64,000 nucleotides of DNA from Streptomyces sp. NBC_01235 (lineage in GTDB: Bacteria; Actinomycetota; Actinomycetes; Streptomycetales; Streptomycetaceae). The notes below the pieces were generated by a model, which made no database searches, was not told the DNA's origin, and saw only the letters and a program-made list of their open reading frames with translations. Shown here piece by piece: positions 44,146 through 53,548 of the stretch. Position 1 is the stretch's first letter; each line of letters opens with the position of its first letter. The stretch is from NCBI RefSeq assembly GCF_035989285.1, contig NZ_CP108513.1:10044001-10108000 (forward strand), given 5' to 3'. A program made the position numbers and the translations under genes.

Positions 44146-44284
44146 GAACTTCGAGTCCTTACGTGAAAGAGGGTGACTGCATGCTTTCCAGGGGCGCGGG
44201 CGGTATCGATGTGCGGTTCTGCCGCGTGGGTGCGACCGGCCACGACGGGCCCGCAGCCCGCGAATCACAGATCTCGGCGGACGC

Positions 44285-45463
44285 TCACGCGCCCCAGCCG
44301 GCCTGCTCCCCACCGACCCGCTCGGCAACGATCTTCTCGGCCCACCCGGACCGCCGGTAAGCCGCCATCGGCTCGGGGTCCAGCCCCATCTCCTCCCGCA
44401 CCTCACGAAGCAACGGCCGCACATCGGTGTTGTAGGCGTCCATCACCACGGCATTCGCCTCCAGCACATCGCCGGACGCCTGCGCGGCAGCCAACGCCGA
44501 CCGGTCGACGAGCAGCGCCTTGGCCGTCGCCTCCTGCACGTTCATCACGGAACGGATGATCGCCGGAATCTTCGCCTCGATGTTGTGGCACTGGTCGAGC
44601 ATGAACGCGACCTCGGACGTGAACCCGCCCCCGCGCACCACCTCGTACATGATCCGGAACAGCTGGAACGGGTCGGCCGCTCCCACCATCAGGTCGTCGT
44701 CGGCGTAGAACCGGGAGTTGAAGTCGAACCCGCCGAGCTTCCCCTCCCGCAGCAGGGTGGCGACGATGAACTCGATGTTGGTTCCGGGCGCGTGGTGCCC
44801 GGTGTCGACCACGACCTGTGCCTTCGGGCCGAGCTTCAGACAGTGCGCGTACGCCGTCCCCCAGTCGGGGACGTCCGTCGAGTAGAAGGCGGGCTCGAAG
44901 AACTTGTACTCCAGCAGCATCCGCTGCCCGTCCCCGAGCCGCGCGTACACCTCGGCCAGGCCCTCGGCCAGCCGGTCCTGCCGCTCGCGGAGGTCGTCCT
45001 GCCCGGGATAGTTCGTCCCGTCGGCGAACCACAGCTTCAGATCGGCGGAGCCCGTCGCGTCCATGATGTCGACGCACTCCAGCAGATGATCGAGCGCCTT
45101 CCGCCGCACCGCCGCATCCGGGTGGCAGATGCTGCCCAGCTTGTAGGCGTCGTCCTGGAAGGTGTTGGAGTTGATCGCCCCCAGCTTCACGCCCCGGTCC
45201 TCGGCATGTTTCGCAAGTGCGGAGTAGTCCTCCACCTTGTCCCACGGAATGTGCAGCGCCACGGTCGGGGCGACGCCGGTGAACGCGTGCACCTGTGCGG
45301 CGTCGTCCAGCTTCTCCTGCGGGGTGCGCGGGACGCCCTCCTGGGCGAACACCTTGAAGCGGGTCCCCGAGTTCCCGTACGCCCACGACGGCGTCTCGAC
45401 GGCCTGGGTCTTCAGCACGGCCTTCACCGCGGCGAGGTCGGTCACTTCGGGCTCCTGTGGCAT
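44285..45463 (-). CDS. rhaI: L-rhamnose isomerase (Pseudomonas/Rhizobium type)
   Basis: 392 aa TIM-barrel isomerase of the RhaI type (xylose-isomerase-like fold). [86 protein letters not shown] (metal Glu) and [19 protein letters not shown] (metal Asp/His). It converts L-rhamnose to L-rhamnulose. It is the first gene of the leftward operon, with a good promoter and LacI-type operator directly upstream; a 139-bp spacer separates it from the aldolase gene. Confidence 0.95.
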   Translation of the reverse strand: MPQEPEVTDLAAVKAVLKTQAVETPSWAYGNSGTRFKVFAQEGVPRTPQEKLDDAAQVHAFTGVAPTVALHIPWDKVEDYSALAKHAEDRGVKLGAINSNTFQDDAYKLGSICHPDAAVRRKALDHLLECVDIMDATGSADLKLWFADGTNYPGQDDLRERQDRLAEGLAEVYARLGDGQRMLLEYKFFEPAFYSTDVPDWGTAYAHCLKLGPKAQVVVDTGHHAPGTNIEFIVATLLREGKLGGFDFNSRFYADDDLMVGAADPFQLFRIMYEVVRGGGFTSEVAFMLDQCHNIEAKIPAIIRSVMNVQEATAKALLVDRSALAAAQASGDVLEANAVVMDAYNTDVRPLLREVREEMGLDPEPMAAYRRSGWAEKIVAERVGGEQAGWGA

Positions 45464-45484
45464 CAGTCCGGAACGACTCCCGGA

Positions 45485-45496
45485 TGAAACGATTCA
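45485..45496. promoter_or_regulatory. LacI-type operator, rhaI side
   Basis: TGAAACGATTCA has one mismatch to the palindrome TGAAACGTTTCA. It lies between the rhaI -10 box and the rhaI start, a repressing position. Confidence 0.7.
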
Positions 45497-45503
45497 GAAC
45501 GGG

Positions 45504-45532
45504 AAGCTATGAGCCAGCCGGGAGAGTGTCAA
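45504..45532 (-). promoter_or_regulatory. Promoter of the rhaI-lutC operon
   Basis: On the minus strand a consensus TTGACA (45532-45527) and TAGCTT (45509-45504) are 17 bp apart. The predicted start lies 30-40 bp before the rhaI ATG, just beside the operator at 45485-45496. Confidence 0.75.
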
Positions 45533-45606
45533 GCCCTCCGTCCAGGCCCTTTGCTCGTGACCGCCATGCGACCTTCGGCTATCGATAACTTTTCGACACG
45601 CACCCA

Positions 45607-45636
45607 TTGACGTCACATGCCCGGCATGTCTAACGT
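45607..45636 (+). promoter_or_regulatory. Promoter of the rhamnose importer operon
   Basis: TTGACG at 45607-45612 and TAACGT at 45631-45636, 18-bp spacer, on the plus strand. The operator at 45651-45662 would cover the early transcribed region. Confidence 0.62.
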
Positions 45637-45650
45637 CCCGGCAATCCAGT

Positions 45651-45662
45651 TGAAACCTTTCA
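45651..45662. promoter_or_regulatory. LacI-type operator, importer side
   Basis: TGAAACCTTTCA, one mismatch to TGAAACGTTTCA, about 66 bp before the importer ATPase start. It pairs with the site at 45485 and so could allow looping over the divergent promoters. Confidence 0.7.
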
Positions 45663-45727
45663 CGACGTCGTGACGGCCCCCGGCTCTCGGTGGGAACCGG
45701 TTCGCGGACGTCGTCGAGGAGCCACCC

Positions 45728-47245
45728 ATGACCCACCCGTCCGACACGGGACCAGCCCCGGTGCTGGCGCTGAGGGACGTAGCCAAGTCCTTCGGCGCCG
45801 TACGCGCCCTGCGGGGCGTCTCCCTGGAGCTGTTTCCCGGTGAGGTCCACGCCCTCGCCGGTGAGAACGGCGCGGGCAAGTCGACCCTGATCAAGACCCT
45901 CGCGGGGGTGCACCGACCGGACGCCGGTCGGGTGCTGCTCGACGGTGAGCCCGTCGCCTTCCACGGCCCCGGCGACGCCCGCGACGCCGGCATCGCCGTG
46001 ATCTACCAGGAGCCCACGCTCTTCCCCGACCTTTCGATCGCCGAGAACATCTTCATGGGCCGCCAGCCCCGGCGGGCGCTGGGCCGGATCGACCACAAGG
46101 CCACCCACGCGGCCACCGCCGCCCTGATGAAGCGCCTCGGCGTCGACCTCGACCCCGACCGTCCGGCGCGCGGCCTGTCCATCGCCGACCAGCAGATCGT
46201 GGAGATCGCCAAGGCACTCTCCTTCGACGCCCGTGTCCTGATCATGGACGAGCCGACCGCCGCCCTCACCGGCAGCGAGGTCGCCCGCCTCTTCGGAGTC
46301 GTGCGCACCCTGCGCGAACAGGGCGCGGCCGTCCTCTTCATCTCCCACCGCCTCGAGGAGATCTTCGAGATCTGCCAGCGGGTGACCACCCTGCGCGACG
46401 GTGCCTGGATCGCCAGTGAGCCGATCGAGGGCATGACCGAGGACGACCTGGTCCGCCGGATGGTCGGCCGCGACCTCGACGAGCTCTACCCCAAGCAGGA
46501 CGTCACCCCGGGCGAGGTCGCCCTCAGCGTCCGCCGGCTCACCCGGGAGGGCGTCTTCACCGACGTCTCCTTCGAAGTGCGGCGCGGCGAGATCGTCGGC
46601 CTGGCCGGACTCGTCGGCGCCGGGCGCACGGAGGTCGCCCGGGCGGTCTTCGGCATCGACCGCTGGGACGGAGGCGAGGTCTCCGTGGACGGCCGTCCGC
46701 TCACCAACGGCGCCCCCTCCACCGCGATGGCCGCGGGCCTCGCCCTGGTCCCGGAGGACCGGCGCGCCCAGGGCCTGGTGATGGACATGTCCATCGAGCG
46801 CAACATCGGCCTCACCGGGCTGCGTACGACGGTGAAGGCCGGGCTGATGGACCGCGGCGCCGAGCGCAGCCGCTCCCTCGACTGGGCGGTCAAGCTCCAG
46901 GTGAAGTACGCCAGGATCGCCGACACCGTCAACACGCTGTCCGGCGGCAACCAGCAGAAGGTCGTCCTCGCGAAGTGGCTGGCCACGGGGCCGAAGGTGC
47001 TCATCGTCGACGAGCCGACCCGCGGCATCGACGTCGGCACCAAGGCCGAGGTGCACCGGCTGCTCAGCGAACTGGCCGCCGACGGGGTCGCCGTCCTGAT
47101 GATCTCCTCCGACCTGCCCGAGATCCTCGGCATGGCCGACCGCGTGCTGGTGATGCACGAGGGGCGCCTGACCGCCGAGATCCCCCGTTCCGACGCCACC
47201 GAGGAAACCGTGATGGCCGCAGCCACCGGGAGGGCCGCCGCATGA
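45728..47245 (+). CDS. rhaT: Rhamnose ABC transporter ATP-binding protein
   Basis: 505 aa tandem ATPase of the CUT2 family. First domain Walker [16 protein letters not shown], signature region [17 protein letters not shown] and Walker [12 protein letters not shown]. Second domain [17 protein letters not shown], signature [15 protein letters not shown], Walker [15 protein letters not shown]. It powers uptake of L-rhamnose, inferred from gene order identical to rhizobial rha loci. Its stop overlaps the first permease start by 4 bp. Confidence 0.95.
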   Translation: MTHPSDTGPAPVLALRDVAKSFGAVRALRGVSLELFPGEVHALAGENGAGKSTLIKTLAGVHRPDAGRVLLDGEPVAFHGPGDARDAGIAVIYQEPTLFPDLSIAENIFMGRQPRRALGRIDHKATHAATAALMKRLGVDLDPDRPARGLSIADQQIVEIAKALSFDARVLIMDEPTAALTGSEVARLFGVVRTLREQGAAVLFISHRLEEIFEICQRVTTLRDGAWIASEPIEGMTEDDLVRRMVGRDLDELYPKQDVTPGEVALSVRRLTREGVFTDVSFEVRRGEIVGLAGLVGAGRTEVARAVFGIDRWDGGEVSVDGRPLTNGAPSTAMAAGLALVPEDRRAQGLVMDMSIERNIGLTGLRTTVKAGLMDRGAERSRSLDWAVKLQVKYARIADTVNTLSGGNQQKVVLAKWLATGPKVLIVDEPTRGIDVGTKAEVHRLLSELAADGVAVLMISSDLPEILGMADRVLVMHEGRLTAEIPRSDATEETVMAAATGRAAA

Positions 47246-48312
47246 CGGTGACCACTTCCCACGAGGCCCCCGTCGCCGAGGTGCCCAAGTCCAGCGGCAC
47301 CCGGCTGGTCGACCGCGTCTTCAAGATGCGCGAGCTCGCCATCCTGGTCGTCTTCCTGGTGATGATCGTCGTCACCCAGGCCGGCAACAGCGAGTTCCTG
47401 TCCGAGCAGGGCATCAAGGACCTGCTGCTGAACGCCACGATCCTGGTCCTGGTCGCCACCGGCCAGTCCCTGGTCGTCATCACCCGCAACGTCGACCTGT
47501 CGGTCGGCTCCACCCTCGGCATCAGCGCCTTCGCCGCCGGTACGTATCTGCACGGCGGCGGCGACCCGGGGATCGCGATCCTGCTGGCCGTCCTGCTGGG
47601 TGTCGGCTTCGGGCTCCTGAACGGCCTGCTCGTCAGCCTCGGTCAGGTGCCCGCCCTGGTCGTCACCCTCGGCACGCTGTACATCATCCGCGGCATCGAC
47701 TCCATCTGGGTCGGCTCCCGCCAGATCACCGCGGCCGACCTCCCGGGCGGCTTCGTGGACTTCGGCTCCGGCGGTCTCTCCGCCGTCCCGTGGCTGGCGC
47801 TCATCGCGCTGGCCGTCCTGATCGCCACCGCGTACTACCTCAAGCACTTCGGCAGCGGGCGCGAGCTGTACGCGCTCGGCTCCAACCCGGAGGCCGCCCG
47901 CCTCGCCGGCATCCCGGTGCGCAAGCGCATCCTCGCCGCCTACACCTTCTGCGGCGGGCTCGCCGGCCTCGCGGGGGCGATGTACCTGGCCCGGTTCGGC
48001 AACGTCGACTCAAGCACGGGCAACGGCTACGAACTCACCGTCGTCAGCGCGGTCGTGGTCGGCGGCGTCGTCTTCACCGGCGGCTCCGGCAGCGTCTACG
48101 GCGCCGCACTCGGCGCGCTGCTGCTCACCTCCATCAACAGTGTCCTGCCCGCCCTCGGCGTCAGCTCGGTCTGGGTGCTCGCCATCAACGGCGTCCTGCT
48201 CCTGCTGGCCATCGCGGTCGACCGGATCGTCGCCGTGCGGGTGGCGTCCGCCCTGAAGAAGAAGTCGGCGTCCATCAAGCCGGCCGTAGAGAAGGGGGAG
48301 GCTCGTGCCTGA
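47242..48312 (+). CDS. rhaP: Rhamnose ABC transporter permease 1
   Basis: 356 aa CUT2 (BPD_transp_2) permease with about ten hydrophobic segments. Family motif [21 protein letters not shown], then [19 protein letters not shown] and [20 protein letters not shown], the loop that contacts the ATPase. Overlaps the following permease gene by 8 bp. Confidence 0.94.
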   Translation: MTVTTSHEAPVAEVPKSSGTRLVDRVFKMRELAILVVFLVMIVVTQAGNSEFLSEQGIKDLLLNATILVLVATGQSLVVITRNVDLSVGSTLGISAFAAGTYLHGGGDPGIAILLAVLLGVGFGLLNGLLVSLGQVPALVVTLGTLYIIRGIDSIWVGSRQITAADLPGGFVDFGSGGLSAVPWLALIALAVLIATAYYLKHFGSGRELYALGSNPEAARLAGIPVRKRILAAYTFCGGLAGLAGAMYLARFGNVDSSTGNGYELTVVSAVVVGGVVFTGGSGSVYGAALGALLLTSINSVLPALGVSSVWVLAINGVLLLLAIAVDRIVAVRVASALKKKSASIKPAVEKGEARA

Positions 48313-49297
48313 GTCGCTCACCCGTGCCGTCCGCTGGGACACGGTCGTCGGCGCCCTCCTGATCGTCCTGCTCCTGCTGTCCTTCTCCTTCGTGGACGGC
48401 TTCGGCAACGCCCTCAACCTGTCCTTCCTGATCGGCAACACCCTCCCGATCGCGCTCATCGCCCTGCCGATGACCCTGCTGGTGGTCTCCGGCGAGATCG
48501 ACCTCTCGGTCGCCTCCACGGCCGGCCTGTCCGGCTCGGTGATGGGCGTCCTGTGGAACCAGGGCATGACGATCGAGACGATCATCCCCATCTGCCTGCT
48601 GCTCGGTGTCGTCTGCGGGCTCGTCAACGGCCTGCTGGTGACCCGGCTCGGGCTGCCGTCCCTCGCCGTCACCATCGGCACGATGGCCGCCTACCGGGGT
48701 GTCGCGCAGATCGTGCTCGGCTCCGACGCGGTCACCGACTTCCCCACCCAGTACCTGGACTTCGCGGCCGGCCGCCTCGGGGACACCTTCCTCCCGCAGG
48801 CCTTCCTGCCCTTCGTCGTCCTGCTCGCGATCGCGGTGGTCGTCCTGCACGCCACCCCGTTCGGCCGCTCGCTGTTCGCGATCGGCGCCAGCGAGGAGGC
48901 CGCCCGGTTCGCCGGCATCCGGGTCAAGCGACAGAAGCTGATCCTGTTCACGGTGACCGGCCTGATGGCCTCCCTCACCGGCATCTTCTGGGCCCTGCAC
49001 TACGCCAGCGCCCGCTACGACAACGCCACCGGCCTCGAACTGTCCGTCATCGCGTCCGTCCTTCTCGGCGGCATCGACTTCGACGGCGGCAAGGGCACGC
49101 TCGGCGGCGCGATCGCGGGAGTCTTCCTGCTCGGCGCGGCGCAGAACGTGATGAGCCTCCAGGACGTGTCCGCACAGTCGCAGATCGTCGTCACCGGCGT
49201 ACTGCTCGTCGTCTCCGTGCTCGGCCCCCGGGTCGCACGCCAGATCTCCGTCGCGCGGGCGGGCCGTAGAGCCGCAGCCTCGACCTCGACGGCGTAA
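48305..49297 (+). CDS. rhaQ: Rhamnose ABC transporter permease 2
   Basis: 330 aa from a GTG. Same family: VVSGEIDLSVASTAGLSGSVMG, GLPSLAVTIGTMAAYRGVAQI, AIGASEEAARFAGIRVKRQKL and VLLGGIDFDGGKGTLGGAIAGV. Forms a heterodimeric pore with the previous permease. Confidence 0.94.
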   Translation: MPESLTRAVRWDTVVGALLIVLLLLSFSFVDGFGNALNLSFLIGNTLPIALIALPMTLLVVSGEIDLSVASTAGLSGSVMGVLWNQGMTIETIIPICLLLGVVCGLVNGLLVTRLGLPSLAVTIGTMAAYRGVAQIVLGSDAVTDFPTQYLDFAAGRLGDTFLPQAFLPFVVLLAIAVVVLHATPFGRSLFAIGASEEAARFAGIRVKRQKLILFTVTGLMASLTGIFWALHYASARYDNATGLELSVIASVLLGGIDFDGGKGTLGGAIAGVFLLGAAQNVMSLQDVSAQSQIVVTGVLLVVSVLGPRVARQISVARAGRRAAASTSTA

Positions 49298-49333
49298 CCC
49301 CCGCCTCGCTCACCCTCGTAAAGGAACCCCCTG

Positions 49334-50416
49334 ATGCGCAAGTCATCTCTCCGCCGTGCCTGCGCGGCCCTCGCCGCCGTCTCCTCCCTCGCCCTCGCAG
49401 CCACCGCCTGCGGCGGCACCACCAAGGAGGACGTGAAGAGCGAGAGCACCGGCGCCGCCGCCTCCGCCGGGAAGGCCGACCCGAACGCGGCCACCAAGAA
49501 GGGCCTGACCGTCGGCTTCCTGCCCAAGCAGGTCAACAACCCGTACTTCACCTCCTCCGACAAGGGCGGCGAGGCGGCTCTGAAGGAGCTGGGCTCCAGC
49601 TACAAGGAGGTCGGCCCGTCCAGCGCGACCGACACCTCGGGGCAGGTCTCGTACGTCAACACCCTCACCCAGCAGCAGGTCGACGCGATCGCCGTGTCCG
49701 CGCAGGACCCGGGCGCCCTGTGCACCGCGCTCAAGCAGGCCATGAGCAACAAGATCAAGGTCGTCACCTACGACTCGGACACCAACCCCGGGTGCCGCAA
49801 CGCCTTCGTCTCGCAGGCCTCCGCGGAGGACCTGGGCCGCACCGAGGTGCAGCTGCTCGCCGAACAGATCGGCTACAAGGGCGAGATCGCGATCCTGTCG
49901 GCCGCGCAGACCGCGACGAACCAGAACACCTGGATCGACTTCATGAAGGACGAGCTGAAGGACGCCAAGTACAAGGACGTCAAGCTCGTCAAGGTCGCGT
50001 ACGGCAACGACGACGCCCAGCAGTCCTTCCAGCAGACCCAGGGCCTGCTCCAGCAGTACCCGAACCTGAAGGGGATCATCTCCCCGACCACCGTCGGCAT
50101 CAAGGCGGCCGCGCAGTACCTGTCGGGCTCCAAGTACAAGGGCAAGGTCAAGCTGACCGGCCTGGGCACCCCGAACGACATGCGCACCTACGTCAAGAAC
50201 GGCACCGTCGAGGGCTTCGAGCTGTGGGACCCCTCGAAGCTCGGCGCGCTGGCCGCCCAGACGGCGGTGGCGCTCGTCTCGGGCCAGATCACCGGCGCGG
50301 AGGGCGAGACCTTCAAGGCCGGAGGCACCACGTACACCATCGGCAAGGACGGTGTGATCAGCCTCGGCAAGCCGACCGTGTTCGACGCCAAGAACATCGA
50401 CCAGTTCAACTTCTGA
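49334..50416 (+). CDS. rhaS: Rhamnose-binding lipoprotein
   Basis: 360 aa; AAAGGAACC before the ATG. Lipobox AATAC near residue 26, then a Peripla_BP_4 fold: GLTVGFLPKQVNNPYFTSSDKGGEAAL, VDAIAVSAQDPGALCTALKQA, VVTYDSDTNPGC and GIISPTTVGIKAAAQYL. It resembles the RhaS/AI-2-type binding proteins of CUT2 importers. It delivers rhamnose to the permeases. Confidence 0.94.
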   Translation: MRKSSLRRACAALAAVSSLALAATACGGTTKEDVKSESTGAAASAGKADPNAATKKGLTVGFLPKQVNNPYFTSSDKGGEAALKELGSSYKEVGPSSATDTSGQVSYVNTLTQQQVDAIAVSAQDPGALCTALKQAMSNKIKVVTYDSDTNPGCRNAFVSQASAEDLGRTEVQLLAEQIGYKGEIAILSAAQTATNQNTWIDFMKDELKDAKYKDVKLVKVAYGNDDAQQSFQQTQGLLQQYPNLKGIISPTTVGIKAAAQYLSGSKYKGKVKLTGLGTPNDMRTYVKNGTVEGFELWDPSKLGALAAQTAVALVSGQITGAEGETFKAGGTTYTIGKDGVISLGKPTVFDAKNIDQFNF

Positions 50417-50433
50417 TCCGGGAGCGGTACTTC

Positions 50434-50754
50434 ATGCAGCGCGTCTGTTTCCTGCTCAAGGTCCGTCAGGACCGGCTCGCCGAGTACCGCGAACGCCATG
50501 CAGCCGTGTGGCCGGAGATGCTGGACGCTCTCTCGGCCACCGGCTGGCACAACTACTCGCTCTTCCTGAGAGACGACGGCCTGCTCGTCGGCTACCTGGA
50601 GACCGAGGACTTCGCGGCCGCCCAGGCCGGTATGGAAGCCGCCGAGGTCAACGCCCGTTGGCAGGCGGAGATGGCGCCGTTCTTCGAGTCGCTGGACGGC
50701 GCCCGCCCCGACGAGGCCATGAAACCGCTCACCGAGGTGTTCCACCTCGCCTGA
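50434..50754 (+). CDS. rhaM: L-rhamnose mutarotase
   Basis: 106 aa ferredoxin-like protein of the RhaM/RhaU family: CFLLKVRQDRLAEYRERHAAVWPEMLDAL (catalytic His), GWHNYSLFLRDDGLLVGYLETEDF and MAPFFESLDGARPDEAMKPLTEVFHL. It interconverts the anomers of L-rhamnose to feed the isomerase. GGGAGCGG precedes the ATG, 17 bp after rhaS. Confidence 0.95.
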   Translation: MQRVCFLLKVRQDRLAEYRERHAAVWPEMLDALSATGWHNYSLFLRDDGLLVGYLETEDFAAAQAGMEAAEVNARWQAEMAPFFESLDGARPDEAMKPLTEVFHLA

Positions 50755-50834
50755 CACCTCCCGCCGCCCCTCCCCGCCGCCCCTCCCGACCGCCCCTTCC
50801 CCTACGCTCTCGCACGACAATGGAGTCCCCCGAG

Positions 50835-52265
50835 ATGAAAAGACGTACGTTGCTGGGCGCCGCCCTCGCCACCGCCGTGGTAAGCCCCGCCTTCGCCGCC
50901 GGCATCGCACGGGCCGCCGACCCCGGCCCGTCGGTCACCCTGACCGGCAGCACCCTGCTCGACTCCCAGGCCCTCTTCTTCGTCTCCTACGACGGCCTGG
51001 TCAACAACAACTCGTTCCAGAAGAACGCGATGTTGACCTACAAGGGCTACCAGTACGCCGTCTGGTACACCGCCGACCGCAACGCCGTCGTCGCCCGCCG
51101 TGTGTTCGGCTCCAACACCTGGTCCACCGTCAAGGTCGGCCACACGCTCAAGACCAACGACTCCCACAACGTCATCTCCATGGGCATCTCCAAGGTCGAC
51201 GGCCGGCTCCACCTCAACATGGACTCGCACAGCGACGGGTTCACCTACGTCAAGTCGGTCGCCGGGCTGATGGACAACCCCGCCGGCCTGAGCTGGGACA
51301 CGAGCCGCTTCGGCGCACCCCAGTCCACCCTCGACGGGCTCGCGCTCACCACGCAGTTCACCTACCCGCAGTTCATCTCGACACCCGAGGGCAAGCTCCA
51401 GCTCAGCTACCGTGCCGGGATCTCCGGCAACGGCCGCAACGCCCTCGCGGAATACGACGGTTCGTCCTGGACCGCGCTCGGCGAGTGGACGTCCTCGACC
51501 GGCACCTACACCAGCGAGCACGGCTCCAGCACGGCCCGCAACATGTACCTGCACGGCATCGACTACGACGTCAACGGTCGCCTGCACGCCTTCTTCACCT
51601 GGCGCGAGCAGAACGGTGCCGTGATGTGCAACACCGGCGGCATCACCAACCACGACACCGGCTACGTCTACTCCGACGACCGCGGCCGCACCTGGCGCAA
51701 CAACGCGGGCAGCGTCGTCGGCACCACGGGCGGCTCCGACAAGGTCTCGGTCACCGACTCCGGTCTGGTGGTGGACGCGCTCAACCCGGACCACTCCCTG
51801 ATGAACCAGGAGAGCCAGTTCACCGACTCGGCCGGCCTGCCGCACGCCATCATCAGCTACGTGCCCGGCCGCTTCGGCCAGTGCACCACGAACTACGTCA
51901 CCGACCGCACGACCAACGGCCGCGCCTTCCACGTCCGCAAGAACTCCTCGGGCACCTGGCAGAAGACCGAGATACCGGTGCCGCTGAACTCCAGCCAGCG
52001 CACCAAGCTGATCCTCGACAAGTACGGCAACGCGTACGCGATCTTCCCCTTCTGCCGGATCGCCGGGGCCTCCAAGGCCTCCGGGTACACCGACTGGACG
52101 GTGCTGTACGACGGCGTCGGCGCCGGGCTGAACGCCTTCGGCGAGGTCGTGATCGACGAGACGCGGATCGGGCAGGACAACTTCCTGTCGATCATGTACC
52201 AGGAGAAGTCCAGTGGTACGACGCCCTCGGCGCTCCGCTCGCTCAACTTCAGCCTGCCCGCCTGA
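50835..52265 (+). CDS. Secreted BNR-4 beta-propeller enzyme, possible rhamnosyl-uronate lyase
   Basis: 476 aa from the ATG at 50835, with GGAG 9 nt upstream. A Tat-like signal (MKRRTLLGAALATAVVSPAF) ends near AAGIARAA. The body is a BNR_4 propeller: LVNNNSFQKNAMLTYKGYQYAVWYTADRN, DSHNVISMGI, LHLNMDSHSDGFTYVKS, YSDDRGRTWRNN and HAIISYVPGRFGQ. Two His in DSH motifs 21 residues apart resemble the paired catalytic His of BNR_4 ulvan lyases (PL24/PL25). It sits in the rhamnose operon, so release of rhamnose-containing fragments from a sulfated or uronic-acid polysaccharide is a reasonable inference. A glycosidase role is the alternative. Confidence 0.72.
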   Translation: MKRRTLLGAALATAVVSPAFAAGIARAADPGPSVTLTGSTLLDSQALFFVSYDGLVNNNSFQKNAMLTYKGYQYAVWYTADRNAVVARRVFGSNTWSTVKVGHTLKTNDSHNVISMGISKVDGRLHLNMDSHSDGFTYVKSVAGLMDNPAGLSWDTSRFGAPQSTLDGLALTTQFTYPQFISTPEGKLQLSYRAGISGNGRNALAEYDGSSWTALGEWTSSTGTYTSEHGSSTARNMYLHGIDYDVNGRLHAFFTWREQNGAVMCNTGGITNHDTGYVYSDDRGRTWRNNAGSVVGTTGGSDKVSVTDSGLVVDALNPDHSLMNQESQFTDSAGLPHAIISYVPGRFGQCTTNYVTDRTTNGRAFHVRKNSSGTWQKTEIPVPLNSSQRTKLILDKYGNAYAIFPFCRIAGASKASGYTDWTVLYDGVGAGLNAFGEVVIDETRIGQDNFLSIMYQEKSSGTTPSALRSLNFSLPA

Positions 52266-52307
52266 TCCGTACCGTCGGGACCGGGAGACCGTGACCGACG
52301 CGGCAGT

Positions 52308-52353
52308 GGCGGGTGCGTGCGAACCACGAAGGTAGTGTGAACGCGCACCCGCC
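52308..52353 (+). repeat. Long-loop inverted repeat before the LacI gene
   Basis: GGCGGGTGCG (52308-52317) pairs with CGCACCCGCC (52344-52353) across 26 nt, in the 118-bp gap before the LacI start. It may end the upstream operon or bind a regulator. Confidence 0.4.
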
Positions 52354-52383
52354 GCTCCTCATCTTTCTGGAGGTTCCCGCCCG

Positions 52384-53421
52384 ATGGCCCAGTCGGTGGG
52401 TATCAAGGACGTCGCCCGTGCCGCCGGAGTCTCCGTCGGCACCGTCTCGAACGTCATCAACCGTCCGGACACGGTCGCCGCCGAGACCCGGGCGCGCGTG
52501 CTGTCCGCGATAGACCGGCTCGGCTACGTCCGCAGCGAGTCCGCCCGTCAGCTGCGCGCGGGCCGCAGCCGGATCATGGGGCTGCTCGTCCTCGACATGG
52601 GCAACCCCTTCTTCGTCGACGTCGCCCGCGGCGCCGAGCGGGCCGCCCGGGACGCGGGGCTCGGCGTGATGGTCTGCAACAGCGCCGAGAGCGTCGGCGA
52701 GGAGGCCGAGTACCTGTCCCTCTTCGCCGAGCAGCGGGTGCGGGGCGTGCTGCTCACCCCGGCCGACGCGACCGGCCGCAACATCGAGTCCTTCCGCCGG
52801 CACGGCATCCCCTTCGTGCTCGTCGACCGGGTCTCCGAGGGCACCACCGAGTGCTCGGTGTCGGTGGACGACGTGGCGGGCGGTGCGCTCGCCGTACGGC
52901 ATCTCATCGACGCCGGACACCGCTCCATCGCCTACGTCAGCGGCCCGCCCGGCTTCACCCAGGTCCGCGACCGCCGCACCGGTGCCCTGAACGCGCTCGC
53001 CGAGGCGGGCCTGGGCCCCGAGCGCCTGCGCGAGCTGCCCACCGAACGGCTCGACGTCGCCGCCGGCCGGGACGCGGGCGCCCGCCTGCTCGGCCTCGCC
53101 GACCGTCCGACCGCCGTGTTCTGCGCCAACGACCTGCTCGCCCTCGGCGTCCTGCAGGCCATGTACGCGGCCGGCGTCGGCGTTCCCGACGACCTCGCCA
53201 TCGTCGGCTACGACGACATCGAGTTCGCCGCCGCCGCGGCCGTCCCCCTCACCTCCGTGCGCCAGCCGGCCGTCACCATGGGCGCCCTCGCCGCGGAGAT
53301 GCTGCTGGAGGAGACCGAGGAGACCGAGGAGGGGGGAGCGCGCGCCGGGCGGCACGAACACCGGCGGGTGGTGCTGCAGCCGGAGCTGGTGGTGCGCCGG
53401 TCCAGCCTCGCGGCGCGCTGA
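52384..53421 (+). CDS. LacI-family regulator of rhamnose catabolism
   Basis: 345 aa. HTH at residues 6-28 (GIKDVARAAGVSVGTVSNVIN), hinge YVRSESARQLRAGRSR, effector domain with LVLDMGNPFFVDVARGAE, FVLVDRVSEGTTECSVSVDD and GYDDIEFAAAAAVPLTSVRQP. It closes the rhamnose locus. The hinge and HTH fit recognition of TGAAACG-type palindromes, two of which lie in the divergent rhaI/importer promoter. A Glu-rich stretch (EETEETEEGG) near the C-terminus is unusual. TCTGGAGG precedes the ATG. Control by rhamnose or rhamnulose is inferred. Confidence 0.93.
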   Translation: MAQSVGIKDVARAAGVSVGTVSNVINRPDTVAAETRARVLSAIDRLGYVRSESARQLRAGRSRIMGLLVLDMGNPFFVDVARGAERAARDAGLGVMVCNSAESVGEEAEYLSLFAEQRVRGVLLTPADATGRNIESFRRHGIPFVLVDRVSEGTTECSVSVDDVAGGALAVRHLIDAGHRSIAYVSGPPGFTQVRDRRTGALNALAEAGLGPERLRELPTERLDVAAGRDAGARLLGLADRPTAVFCANDLLALGVLQAMYAAGVGVPDDLAIVGYDDIEFAAAAAVPLTSVRQPAVTMGALAAEMLLEETEETEEGGARAGRHEHRRVVLQPELVVRRSSLAAR

Positions 53422-53548
53422 ACGGCGGTTCGGTATCCGCGCTGAGCGCCCGTTCAGCAGGAGTTCATGATCCCCCGGGCTCCGGAGCCGCCCGGACATG
53501 TGCTGAACTGGGACGCGGTCCGTACACCGATCGTCCCGGGAGCCACTG

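Noticed and set aside
42148..44166. A 672-codon plus-strand open frame opposite the aldolase/dehydrogenase gene
   Set aside because: It is the mirror of a high-GC coding region, rich in Gly/Val/Asp/Arg, with no domain. The minus-strand protein has full aldolase and SDR signatures.
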